Translations under genes and position numbers: made by a program
Shown: in pieces, positions 42,629 to 51,072 of the stretch
Layout: every line of letters begins with the position of its first letter
How positions within the stretch are numbered: position 1 is the stretch's first letter
Notes under the pieces: model-generated
What the model was told of the DNA's origin: nothing
Database searches by the model: none
What the model saw: only the letters and a program-made list of their open reading frames with translations
Assembly: GCF_002409645.1 (NCBI RefSeq)
Contig: NZ_DHNR01000019.1
Coordinates: 1-64,000, forward strand
Reading direction: 5' to 3'
Length of the DNA: 64,000 nt
Source: Acetobacter sp. UBA5411
Lineage (GTDB): Bacteria; Pseudomonadota; Alphaproteobacteria; Acetobacterales; Acetobacteraceae

Positions 42629-45013
42629 ATGACAACGCGTGCTGACAGGCCCGGAGGGATACTCGTCGTCACTGTGCTCGTGACCGCCCTGCTGGGGCTG
42701 GTTCTTGCCGGTGGCGGACTGTGGCTGGCCACTCTGGGTGGGTCTCTGTTTTATGCGCCGTGTGGTGTGGCGGTTCTTCTTACCGCCTATCTTTTATGGA
42801 AGCGCAACGCTGCGGCGTTGTGGCTCTACACGCTTATCGTTTTCGCCACGCTCATCTGGGCCGTGATCGAAGCCGGTTTTGATTTCTGGACGCTCGCACC
42901 ACGCGGCGACCTGATCCTTCCTCTGGGTGTCTGGCTGCTGCTGCCGTTCGTTACCCGTCAACTGGGACGGAACGCGCAGGCAGCGCGTGCGCCTCTGGCC
43001 GCCGGTATTGTCACCGGTGTTGTGATCTTCGGCTACGCCCTGACGCAAGACCCGCAGGATATCGCAGGCAGTCTGCCCCAGACTGCGGCAACGGATGTTG
43101 TGCCCGGTGATGCAGGACAGGTCGCTGACTCTGACTGGGAAGCATACGGACGCACCCAGTTTGGTGACCGTTACTCGCCGCTCAAGCAGGTGAACGCACA
43201 GAACGTCAAAAATCTGAAGGTGGCGTGGACCTTCCGCACGCATGATCTGAAAGGGCCGAACGATCCGGGAGAAATCACGGATGAGGTCACACCGATCAAG
43301 ATCAAAGACACAGTGTATCTCTGCTCTCCGCACCAGAAGCTGTTCGCGCTGGATGCCGCGACCGGAAAGCAGCGCTGGATGTTCGATCCACAGATCAAAT
43401 ATGATCCCACTTTCCAGCATATGACCTGCCGTGGTGTGTCTTACGCTGAAACCGCAGACGCTACGGATGACTGCGCCAGCCGCATCTTCCTGCCGACCAA
43501 TGATGGCCGTCTGTTTGCCATCAACGCAAAGACTGGCGCGCGCTGCGCTGCGTTCGGCAAGAACGGTGAGATCAATCTGACCGATGGCATGCCGATGAAG
43601 CAACTGGGCTTCTATGAGCCTACATCGCCGCCGGTTGTGACCAGCAAGGTCGTGATTATCTCAGGCGCCGTGACGGATAACTACTCGACACATGAACCGT
43701 CTGGTGTGACGCGCGGGTTCGACCTGCGTACCGGCCAGCTTGTCTGGGCATTCGATGCAGGTAATCCCAATCCGAACGAACTGCCGTCTGATACGCACAC
43801 TTATGTGGCGAATTCGCCCAACTCGTGGATCACGTCTTCTTATGACGCCAAGCTGAACCTGATCTATATCCCCACGGGCGTTGCGACACCGGATATCTGG
43901 GGCGGTCACCGTTCAGCTGATCAGGAGCGTTATGCTTCGGGTTTGCTGGCCCTGAATGCTGATACCGGCGAAAAAGCCTGGTTCTATCAGACCGTGCATC
44001 ACGATCTGTGGGACATGGACATTCCGGCCCAGCCGAGCCTTGTCGATATTCATCAGGCTGACGGTACGGTTGTCCCGGCGATCTATGCGCCGGCCAAGAC
44101 CGGCAACATCTTTGTTCTGGACCGTCGCACGGGTGTGCCTGTGGTGCCGGCTCCGGAGAAGAAGGTTCCGCAGGGCGCCGCGCCGGGCGATCATCTCTCT
44201 CCCACGCAGCCTTACTCCGAGCTGACATTCCGTCCGAAGAGCAATCTGACGGATGCGGATATGTGGGGCGCGACCATGGTGGATCAGCTTGTCTGTCGCA
44301 TCATGTTCAAGTCGCTGCGGTATGACGGCCCCTTCACGCCGCCTTCCACGCAGGGAACGCTCGTGTTTCCAGGTAATCTGGGCATGTTCGAGTGGGGCGG
44401 TCTTGCGGTCGATCCTGTCCGGCAGATCGCTTTCGCCAACCCGATCGCCATTCCGTTCGTTTCCCGCCTGATCCCTCGCGGTCCCAACAATCCGGCAAAG
44501 CCCGCTGAAAGCGGTGCCGCATCTGGTTCCGAGCTGGGCGTTCAGCCGCAGTATGGAACGCCGTTTGGTGTTGAGCTGAACCCGTTCCTGTCGCCGTTTG
44601 GCGTGCCCTGCAAACAGCCGGGCTGGGGTTATGTTGCCGGTATCGATCTCAAGACGAACAAGATTGTCTGGATGCACCGCAACGGCACCACGCGTGACAG
44701 TTCGCCTCTGCCATTCGGCTTCAAGGTCGGTATCCCGTCGCTCGGTGGTCCGATCGCGACTGGAGGGGGCGTGGCGTTCCTGACGTCAACCGCGGATTAT
44801 TATATCCGCGCCTACGACATGACGACGGGTCAGCAGCTGTGGGAAGATCGTCTGCCAGCTGGTGGCCAGTCAACGCCGATGACCTATGAGCAGAACGGTC
44901 GTCAGTTCATTGTGACGGCTGCAGGCGGACATGGCTCGTTCGGCACGAAACTTGGCGATTATGTCATCGCTTATGCTCTGACGGATGAAGGCAAGGAGTC
45001 TGACGCGAAATAA
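42629..45013 (+). CDS. gcd: Membrane-bound PQQ-dependent glucose dehydrogenase
   Basis: Oxidises glucose to gluconolactone in the periplasm and passes electrons to ubiquinone, the hallmark sugar-oxidation step of acetic acid bacteria. The 794 residues match E. coli Gcd (796). There are five hydrophobic helices within about residues 12-140. An eight-bladed PQQ propeller follows (DSDWEAYGRTQFGDRYSPL at its start, the W-motif TGKQRWMFD, HHDLWDMDIPAQP, GGHGSFGTKLGDY near the end). ATG 42629 is preferred: AAAAGG lies ten bases upstream and the helix follows soon after. PQQ synthesis genes are not in the window. Confidence 0.96.
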   Translation: MTTRADRPGGILVVTVLVTALLGLVLAGGGLWLATLGGSLFYAPCGVAVLLTAYLLWKRNAAALWLYTLIVFATLIWAVIEAGFDFWTLAPRGDLILPLGVWLLLPFVTRQLGRNAQAARAPLAAGIVTGVVIFGYALTQDPQDIAGSLPQTAATDVVPGDAGQVADSDWEAYGRTQFGDRYSPLKQVNAQNVKNLKVAWTFRTHDLKGPNDPGEITDEVTPIKIKDTVYLCSPHQKLFALDAATGKQRWMFDPQIKYDPTFQHMTCRGVSYAETADATDDCASRIFLPTNDGRLFAINAKTGARCAAFGKNGEINLTDGMPMKQLGFYEPTSPPVVTSKVVIISGAVTDNYSTHEPSGVTRGFDLRTGQLVWAFDAGNPNPNELPSDTHTYVANSPNSWITSSYDAKLNLIYIPTGVATPDIWGGHRSADQERYASGLLALNADTGEKAWFYQTVHHDLWDMDIPAQPSLVDIHQADGTVVPAIYAPAKTGNIFVLDRRTGVPVVPAPEKKVPQGAAPGDHLSPTQPYSELTFRPKSNLTDADMWGATMVDQLVCRIMFKSLRYDGPFTPPSTQGTLVFPGNLGMFEWGGLAVDPVRQIAFANPIAIPFVSRLIPRGPNNPAKPAESGAASGSELGVQPQYGTPFGVELNPFLSPFGVPCKQPGWGYVAGIDLKTNKIVWMHRNGTTRDSSPLPFGFKVGIPSLGGPIATGGGVAFLTSTADYYIRAYDMTTGQQLWEDRLPAGGQSTPMTYEQNGRQFIVTAAGGHGSFGTKLGDYVIAYALTDEGKESDAK

Positions 45014-45017
45014 AAAA

Positions 45018-45088
45018 GGTCGTCTTTCCGATTGAGAAAGACGACCAGTTCTGAAGAAGCGTCATGCCTTGCGGCATGACGTTTTTTT
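45018..45088 (+). terminator. Tandem hairpins and T-run terminating gcd
   Basis: GGTCGTCTTTC (45018-45028) pairs with GAAAGACGACC (45036-45046). A second stem, CGTCATGCC (45060-45068) with GGCATGACG (45073-45081), is followed by seven T residues, a classical intrinsic terminator. Confidence 0.92.
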
Positions 45089-45110
45089 CAATTCAGGCAG
45101 GTGAAAGATG

Positions 45111-45138
45111 AGGGCGAGGAGTAATCCTCGCCCTTTTT
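45111..45138 (+). terminator. Second intrinsic terminator downstream of gcd
   Basis: AGGGCGAGGA (45111-45120) pairs with TCCTCGCCCT (45125-45134) over a GTAA loop, followed by TTTT. The T-run is on the plus strand, so it backs up the gcd terminator. It lies just before the end of the convergent 437-residue gene. Confidence 0.85.
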
Positions 45139-45145
45139 CTGTCAA

Positions 45146-46459
45146 CTAGCAGGAATGGGTGAATACGCCAGTCCATTGCGTCTGCTGAGTGCAGTCCGAT
45201 GTGTGAGCTGCTGCAGCACAGCTACCGGCATTCCAGTGCTCGATCTGGCTTGCACAACCACCCTTGGAGGAAGTGTTGTCAGCCCAGTTGCTCCAGTCTG
45301 TTTTGCAGCCGCTGTAGTGATCCTTGGCGACACAGTTCCAGAAGTTGTTGTCTGTGTGCGTATCGCAGGAAGAGGAGGTATTGCCGGAGCAGTCGCCATT
45401 ACCATTCCAGGGAAGTGTTGATGGCTTGGAGCAGGAGCCGTGATCCCACCATGTCGGTATCGTGCACCCGTCATGGTGATGATGCGTGGTGCCACCGTTG
45501 TTGCAGTTGCTACCGCCACCGTTATCGCTACCACCACCGTTATCGTTGCCGCCACCGCCGGTGTTGTTATCACAGGAGCTGCTATGGTCGTGGCCCGGCG
45601 GCCAGCCGCTGACAGTAGAGGAAGACAGGTTGCTGTCGGCGATCACATAATCACCAGCTTTGTCTTCCGTGACCGTCAGGGAACCGGGCGTGTAGCCGCT
45701 TTCTACGTTGATATTGCCAAGCGTGATGGTCTGGTTGTTGCTTGTGTCAATTGTCAGCGTATAGCTGCCATTGCTGTTTTCCGAATAGCTGGCGGAAACA
45801 GGAACAACACCGCTGGAACCATTGATTGCGAATTCAGAATTCTCGGAAACATTGTTGAAAACAGTGTTTACGGTTGAATAGTTCTGATCGAGAACAATCA
45901 TGTTCTGCGTTGATGGGTCGAAATTGATAACGCCGCCGGTGCCATTCCCCTGCGTATAGATCGTGCTGCCGCCCGTCAGGTTGACGGTCATCTGGCTGTC
46001 CAGAACAATGCCTGCACTTTCTGCGCCCAGCGTGGAGTGGTTCAGGTTGATTGTGCCGTTACCGGAAAGACTCTGGGTTGTGATTGTAACATTCGAGCTG
46101 TCATCAATCGTCAGTGTGCCGGAAATCTCATTGATCCCCAGTTCAACTGGTGAAGCTGTGTCAACAATAAGGCTGCCTGTATCGAAAATCTGAAGAGCCG
46201 TTGCTGTAAAGACCGGAGAAGCCGTAGCATCGGAGCCATCGCAGGCAGTAATCTTAAGTGTTCCGTAATCACCAATAGTCAGGCTGGGAACTGTAGTGGT
46301 GTAAGCGCTTCCAATGACCGCTGTAACAGGAGCTGATTCTGTCCCGGTTATGTTGACTTCATGATAATCCGTCGGCAGTTCGCCTGATTCCCAGTTTGTC
46401 GGGTCCAGAAAATCAGTTGATGTCTGTCCCGTGAAGTAGTCAGTGGCATTTTGCACCAT
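45146..46459 (-). CDS. Surface-type beta-repeat protein with Cys/Trp/His-rich tail
   Basis: Not a recognised named protein; 437 residues. Residues 1-280 look like an adhesin/autotransporter passenger domain: WESGELPTDYHEVNITG, SLTIGDYGTLKIT, TGSLIVDTASPVELGINEISG and repeated Ser/Thr/Asn-rich beta strands. The last 150 residues change sharply: a Gly/Asn/Asp linker, a THHHH run, then 12 Cys, several Trp and many Asp/Asn, ending in FTHSC. No signal peptide or membrane anchor is visible, and no autotransporter barrel. Export route and role are unknown. It is preceded by an AT-rich region with direct repeats and could be of foreign origin. Confidence 0.75.
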   Translation of the reverse strand: MVQNATDYFTGQTSTDFLDPTNWESGELPTDYHEVNITGTESAPVTAVIGSAYTTTVPSLTIGDYGTLKITACDGSDATASPVFTATALQIFDTGSLIVDTASPVELGINEISGTLTIDDSSNVTITTQSLSGNGTINLNHSTLGAESAGIVLDSQMTVNLTGGSTIYTQGNGTGGVINFDPSTQNMIVLDQNYSTVNTVFNNVSENSEFAINGSSGVVPVSASYSENSNGSYTLTIDTSNNQTITLGNINVESGYTPGSLTVTEDKAGDYVIADSNLSSSTVSGWPPGHDHSSSCDNNTGGGGNDNGGGSDNGGGSNCNNGGTTHHHHDGCTIPTWWDHGSCSKPSTLPWNGNGDCSGNTSSSCDTHTDNNFWNCVAKDHYSGCKTDWSNWADNTSSKGGCASQIEHWNAGSCAAAAHTSDCTQQTQWTGVFTHSC

Positions 46460-46829
46460 GATAACTCTCAGCCTTTTGCTTGTTTTGTTACCCTTGGATT
46501 AGCTGAAGAGGTTTCCCTTCAGTAATCTGGTAGAAACAATACAGCAATTGCTTCACTAATGAGATATTACAGATTTGTAATTTTTGAAATGAGCGTGAAT
46601 ATATAAATTTCATTTTCGGACATAAATTGAAATTTTATAGTAAAAATAAGGGTTAATAAGATTAACCAATCTGATGCAGAAAAAATTCGTATCAATTTAA
46701 ATACAAAATTCCAAATTTTGTTCGTATCAATTTTGGATATAAAAATACGATTCAGTCTAAAAAGGTGATTTTATAGACTGAATCGGAATTTTCTTAATTT
46801 TGAGATGGCTTTGGGGGAGGCAAAGTCTT
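46460..46829. other. AT-rich gene-free region with direct and inverted repeats
   Basis: This is the most AT-rich stretch between 42 and 48 kb. It holds the 13-base direct repeat TTCGTATCAATTT (46686-46698 and 46721-46733), the palindromic ACAAAATTCCAAATTTTGT between them, and a terminator for fumC at the right end. The direct repeats may be regulator sites for the 437-residue gene (inference). Confidence 0.6.
46748..46785 (-). terminator. Intrinsic terminator of fumC
   Basis: CGATTCAGTCTA (46748-46759) pairs perfectly with TAGACTGAATCG (46774-46785); on the minus strand it is followed by TATTTTTAT. Confidence 0.8.
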
Positions 46830-48275
46830 TCAGGCCCCCGCTAATCCCTTGCCGACCATCTTCTTCGGATCGACGTATTTGTTGAAGGTCTCTTCATCAA
46901 CGCCGGAGGCAAGTGCTGCCTCACGTAAGGTCTCACCTTTTTCCATGGCGCGATGAGCGATGGCGGCGGCCTTGTCGTAACCGACAGCAGGACTGAGGGC
47001 CGTCACCAGCATGACTGAGTCTTCGATGTATTTCTGGAGATTCTTCTTGTCGAGCGTGGTGCCTTCAACGGAAAAGACACGGAAATTGTGGCATCCATCC
47101 GCCAGAATGCGGATGGCATGGAGCACGTTCGCAACAATGACCGGTCTCATGACATTGAGTTCGAGATTACCCTGTGCTCCAGCGAAAGCCACGGCGGTAT
47201 CGTTGCCCATGACCTGCGTGGCGATCATCACCATCGCTTCGCATTGGGTCGGATTGACCTTGCCGGGCATGATGGACGAGCCGGGCTCGTTTTCCGGAAG
47301 GTGGAGTTCTCCCAAACCACAGCGCGGACCTGACCCCAGCCAGCGCATGTCATTGGCGATCTTCATCAACGCTACGGCAAGGCCGCGAAGACCGGCGGAT
47401 GCTCTCACCATGGCGTCCAAGCCACCCAGCGCCGCGAATTTATTGGGAGCGGTGATAAAGGGTTTGCCGGTCAGTTCGGCAATTTTCACGGCAATCGCCT
47501 TGCTGAATCCCGGAGGCGCATTCAGACCCGTGCCGACGGCAGTCCCTCCGGCCGCAAGCTGGGCCAGTCCCGGAATGGAAGCTTTCAGGGCGTCGAGAGC
47601 GTCTTCAAGCTGCTGTGCCCAGCCGGACCATTCCTGTCCAACGGTGAGAGGTACGGCATCCTGAAGGTGGGTGCGCCCAATCTTGACGATATCCATCCAC
47701 TGATCGGATTTGCTGCGGATGGCCGCAATGAGCGCTTCAATCTGGGGAACAAGGGTGTTCTCGATTTCCAGCAGCGTCACGACATGCATGGTTGTGGGGA
47801 AGGAGTCATTGCTCGACTGCCCCATGTTTACATCGTCATTCGGATGTACCGGTTTCTTCGAACCGATCTCTCCGCCGAGTAGCTGGATCGCCCGGTTTGC
47901 GATGACTTCATTGGCGTTCATATTGGTCTGGGTGCCGGAGCCGGTCTGCCAGACGAAAAGCGGGAACTCGCTATCGAGCTTGCCTTCAGTGACTTCGTCA
48001 GACGCACGAATGATCGCATCCGCTTTCCACTGGGGCAGTCTGCCGTCAGCAAGATTGACGAGCGCCGCTGCTTTTTTGACGATTCCATAAGCCCGACAAA
48101 GTTCGATCGGCATGACATCCCTGCCGATTGAGAAATGTACGAGGCTACGTTGTGTTTGCGCGCCCCAGTAATGCTGGGCGGGCACCTCTATCTTGCCCAT
48201 TGAATCAGTTTCGATGCGCGTCCCCGTGGCGTTAATGCCTATGGGCGTGTCGTGCATCGTGAATGTGTCGCTCAT
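46830..48275 (-). CDS. fumC: Class II fumarate hydratase
   Basis: Reversibly hydrates fumarate to malate in the TCA cycle; heat-stable, iron-free tetramer. The 481 residues have the superfamily signature GSSIMPGKVNPTQ, the HPNDDVNMGQSSND active-site segment, GRTHLQDAVPLTVGQE, and an N-terminus PAQHYWGAQTQRS. The ATG at 48275 adds about 15 residues before the conserved core. No TCA neighbours. A clear terminator follows. Confidence 0.97.
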   Translation of the reverse strand: MSDTFTMHDTPIGINATGTRIETDSMGKIEVPAQHYWGAQTQRSLVHFSIGRDVMPIELCRAYGIVKKAAALVNLADGRLPQWKADAIIRASDEVTEGKLDSEFPLFVWQTGSGTQTNMNANEVIANRAIQLLGGEIGSKKPVHPNDDVNMGQSSNDSFPTTMHVVTLLEIENTLVPQIEALIAAIRSKSDQWMDIVKIGRTHLQDAVPLTVGQEWSGWAQQLEDALDALKASIPGLAQLAAGGTAVGTGLNAPPGFSKAIAVKIAELTGKPFITAPNKFAALGGLDAMVRASAGLRGLAVALMKIANDMRWLGSGPRCGLGELHLPENEPGSSIMPGKVNPTQCEAMVMIATQVMGNDTAVAFAGAQGNLELNVMRPVIVANVLHAIRILADGCHNFRVFSVEGTTLDKKNLQKYIEDSVMLVTALSPAVGYDKAAAIAHRAMEKGETLREAALASGVDEETFNKYVDPKKMVGKGLAGA

Positions 48276-48544
48276 ATCTGACTCCGATAACGGTTTTGGT
48301 CAGACTAACGATGTAGGAACCTTTTTGGGGAGGGTCTCGCGCAACCGTGACTTTTGTATAATTTTTTCAATGTATTGAGTGGTGGTTTGCGATTTTTTCT
48401 ATGTCTTTATTTTGAAAGCCCATATCGAGAGAAATCCATAGAGAAATTAAAGATTTCTCCACGAATTTCGGTTCAATCCTGTTGCTTGTTCCTCAGAGCG
48501 ACTGAGGGCATTTCGCCGATTATGCAACCGAAAGAACAGGCTAC

Positions 48545-50056
48545 ATGACCAGCGATCATACAGTCCTTGATATTGACCGCAGACTTCAATTTCTTGGACT
48601 TGGCAAAGCTGAACTTGACCAGATGGAAGGGCTAGTAGGGGCTATTTCCCGAGCGCTTCCGCAGGCCCTGAATGACTTTTACCTCAAGATCAGCGAAACG
48701 CCCGAAGTCGCCCACTTTTTCACAAGTGATGAGCAGAAGGCTGACGCAAGTTCAAAACAGTATGAACACTGGAAGAAGATCGTCAGCGGACGGTTCGGTG
48801 CCGATTATTTTCGTGATGTAGAGCGGATTGGTGTCACGCACGCCCGTATCGGACTTGAACCCAGATGGTATATTGCGGGTAATTCCCTGCTTATTGAGCA
48901 TATCGTTGAAGCAGTAGTCCGTGAGAACTGGCCTACTGTGGTGAAGGGCGGATTTGGGCGAAAGCCAAAGATCACTGGAAATGAAGAGAAACTTGCCAAG
49001 GATCTCGGTCTGCTGATCAAGGCGACGATGCTGGACATGGAACTGGCAGTGACGTCGGCTCTCAATGAGCTTGAAAAGCAGCGCAAAATGGCGAAGCAGG
49101 AGCAGGAAGAGGCTCTTGAAATGCTGGCGATGGCGCTTGAAAGGGTCGCCGAGGGAAACCTTGTGCAGTCAGTGGACGACAAACTGAAGGAGAAATCTCC
49201 GCGACTGGGAAGCGCTTTCGAGAAGCTGCTCAATGGTCTTGGCGGGTTGATTTCTTCGGTGCGGGAAACGGCCGAGAAAGTAGAGGCTGACGGACGGGCC
49301 GTGGGCGAAGCCAGTCGCAATGTTGCGCAACAGATGAATGTGCAGGTCAGTGGTCTTGATACCATTGTGCACACCATCGAAGAAGTGACTGTCTCGGTAA
49401 AGGCGGTGGCGGGTCAGACTGTCCATGCGGATACGGCGGTCAAGGATTGCTGCAAGGAGGCTGAAAGAGGGCAGGAGATTGTCTCTGATGCTTCCGCCGC
49501 CATTACAAAGATTTCTGATTCATCCGGACAGATCAGCCAGATTATCGGTATGATTGATGAGCTTGCCCTACAGACCAATCTTCTGGCCCTGAATGCCGGA
49601 GTGGAAGCAGCCCGTGCGGGTGATGCCGGGAAAGGGTTCGGGGTTGTCGCACAGGAGGTGCGTGCCCTTGCCGGACGGTCTGCTGATGCCGCCAAGCAGA
49701 TCAAGGCTCTTGTCTCCATGAGCGTCAGGGATGTCGAAGAGGGCGTGAAGCTGGCAGGCTCAGCGGGAAGCGCCATAGGCAACACAAGAAGCTCGGTTGA
49801 AAGTGTTGGTGGGCTGATTGGCCAGATCGCGGAAGCGTCAGCTACACAGGCAACGCGTGTTGATGCAATCAATCGGGACACGGTGCGGCTTGCCCAGGAT
49901 ACAAAAAGAAGCGCTTCTGTTTTGCATAACACGATCAAGATTGGTCAGCAGCTTGAAGTGAGTTCGTCCCAGTTGTTGCAGCTGGTCACAAACTTCAAGG
50001 TGCGTAAATCGGGCCACGAACGGATGTCAGCTCTTTCCGCAGCAGAATGGGGCTAA
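48545..50056 (+). CDS. Globin-coupled methyl-accepting chemotaxis protein (HemAT-like)
   Basis: Soluble haem-based gas/redox sensor for chemotaxis, 503 residues with no membrane segment. A protoglobin domain covers about residues 10-165; the proximal haem His is His99 in IGVTHARIGLEPRWYIAG. A helical linker follows, then the MCP signalling domain with the hairpin-tip region MIDELALQTNLLALNAGVEA, which binds CheW/CheA. It ends overlapping the rsmI stop by four bases on the opposite strand. No che genes are in the window. Likely function is aerotaxis, useful for a strict aerobe (inference). Confidence 0.95.
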   Translation: MTSDHTVLDIDRRLQFLGLGKAELDQMEGLVGAISRALPQALNDFYLKISETPEVAHFFTSDEQKADASSKQYEHWKKIVSGRFGADYFRDVERIGVTHARIGLEPRWYIAGNSLLIEHIVEAVVRENWPTVVKGGFGRKPKITGNEEKLAKDLGLLIKATMLDMELAVTSALNELEKQRKMAKQEQEEALEMLAMALERVAEGNLVQSVDDKLKEKSPRLGSAFEKLLNGLGGLISSVRETAEKVEADGRAVGEASRNVAQQMNVQVSGLDTIVHTIEEVTVSVKAVAGQTVHADTAVKDCCKEAERGQEIVSDASAAITKISDSSGQISQIIGMIDELALQTNLLALNAGVEAARAGDAGKGFGVVAQEVRALAGRSADAAKQIKALVSMSVRDVEEGVKLAGSAGSAIGNTRSSVESVGGLIGQIAEASATQATRVDAINRDTVRLAQDTKRSASVLHNTIKIGQQLEVSSSQLLQLVTNFKVRKSGHERMSALSAAEWG

Positions 50057-51072
50057 TCTGTATTTTTCTGCTGCATGGCCATAAGCTCGAGCGCACGGGC
50101 GTAAACAGTCTTTTTGGGCAGACCATTTGCCTTTGCAACAAGAGCGGCGGCATCCTTGACTGACTGGCTGGCCAAGGCAGTCTCCAGCTGCTTGTCGAGC
50201 GTATCGGCATCTTGTCCTGTCTGCTCGAACGGTCCGACCAGAACGGTGATTTCGCCTCTGGCCGCCGTTTCAGCGTAGAAAGAGGCCAGCGTGCCCAGCG
50301 TGCCGCGCTTTGCTTCTTCAAAACGCTTTGTGAGCTCCCGGGCAACGACAGCAGGGCGGTCCTCGCCAAAAATTTCGCCCAGATCGTTCAGCATTTCTGC
50401 CAGACGATGAGGCGCTTCATGCCATATTAGTGTGGCTTTCAGACCGGCTCGTTCGGCTGCGTGCAGGGTGGCGAAGCTTTCCTTTCGGGCCGCACTCCGA
50501 GGGGGCGCAAAACCAACAAACAGGAATGGGTGAGGGGGCAGACCTGAGAGAACAAGGCCCGTCAGGGCTGCATTCGGCCCCGGCACAGCAGTAATGGCGA
50601 TATCCGCATCTATCGCCGCACGAACCAGACGATATCCGGGATCGGACAGGAGCGGCATCCCTGCATCGGAAACAAGAGCGATCTGCTGCCCCGCCAGAAG
50701 GCGGTCGATCAGTCCCGGCACTCTCTGGCGTTCGTTGTGTTCATGGAGTGGTTCAGCATGCGTGCTGATATTGTGCTCTATGAACAGACGCGCCGTCACC
50801 CGGGTGTCCTCGCAGAGCACCAGATCGGCTGATCGCATGGCCTGAACGGCGCGAGGAGAAAGATCGCCGAGATTGCCGATAGGCGTGGCCACCAGCGTCA
50901 GAATGCCAGCTTTGCGAGGGGACAAAGACTCTCCAGCACCAGCTTCTTCATCAGACCGGGCATGACGTGGCGGCATTCCTTCGCTATGGGAGGGAGCATC
51001 ATCAGGGTAACCCTCCGCCTGTGGCCCGACAGGCAACCGTTCAGATGAAGAGGCGGACGATGAATCGGACAT
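50053..51072 (-). CDS. rsmI: 16S rRNA (cytidine(1402)-2'-O)-methyltransferase
   Basis: Methylates the ribose of C1402 in the 30S decoding centre. The 339 residues have the SAM-binding ATPIGNLGDLSPRAVQ, VLCEDTRVT, GTPLISDPGY-like GMPLLSDPGYRLV, and the tetrapyrrole-methylase fold with PGPNAALTGLVLSGLP. About 53 polar residues precede the core, longer than E. coli RsmI; ATG 51072 has AGGA seven bases upstream. The 5' end overlaps the start of the divergent penicillin-binding-protein activator gene by 13 bases, and the 3' end overlaps the chemoreceptor by four. Confidence 0.96.
   Translation of the reverse strand: MSDSSSASSSERLPVGPQAEGYPDDAPSHSEGMPPRHARSDEEAGAGESLSPRKAGILTLVATPIGNLGDLSPRAVQAMRSADLVLCEDTRVTARLFIEHNISTHAEPLHEHNERQRVPGLIDRLLAGQQIALVSDAGMPLLSDPGYRLVRAAIDADIAITAVPGPNAALTGLVLSGLPPHPFLFVGFAPPRSAARKESFATLHAAERAGLKATLIWHEAPHRLAEMLNDLGEIFGEDRPAVVARELTKRFEEAKRGTLGTLASFYAETAARGEITVLVGPFEQTGQDADTLDKQLETALASQSVKDAAALVAKANGLPKKTVYARALELMAMQQKNTD

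Noticed and set aside
45440..45877. 145-codon frame opposite the Cys-rich surface protein
   Set aside because: Repetitive Val/Ala/Thr output arises from reading the Gly/Asn-rich repeats antisense.
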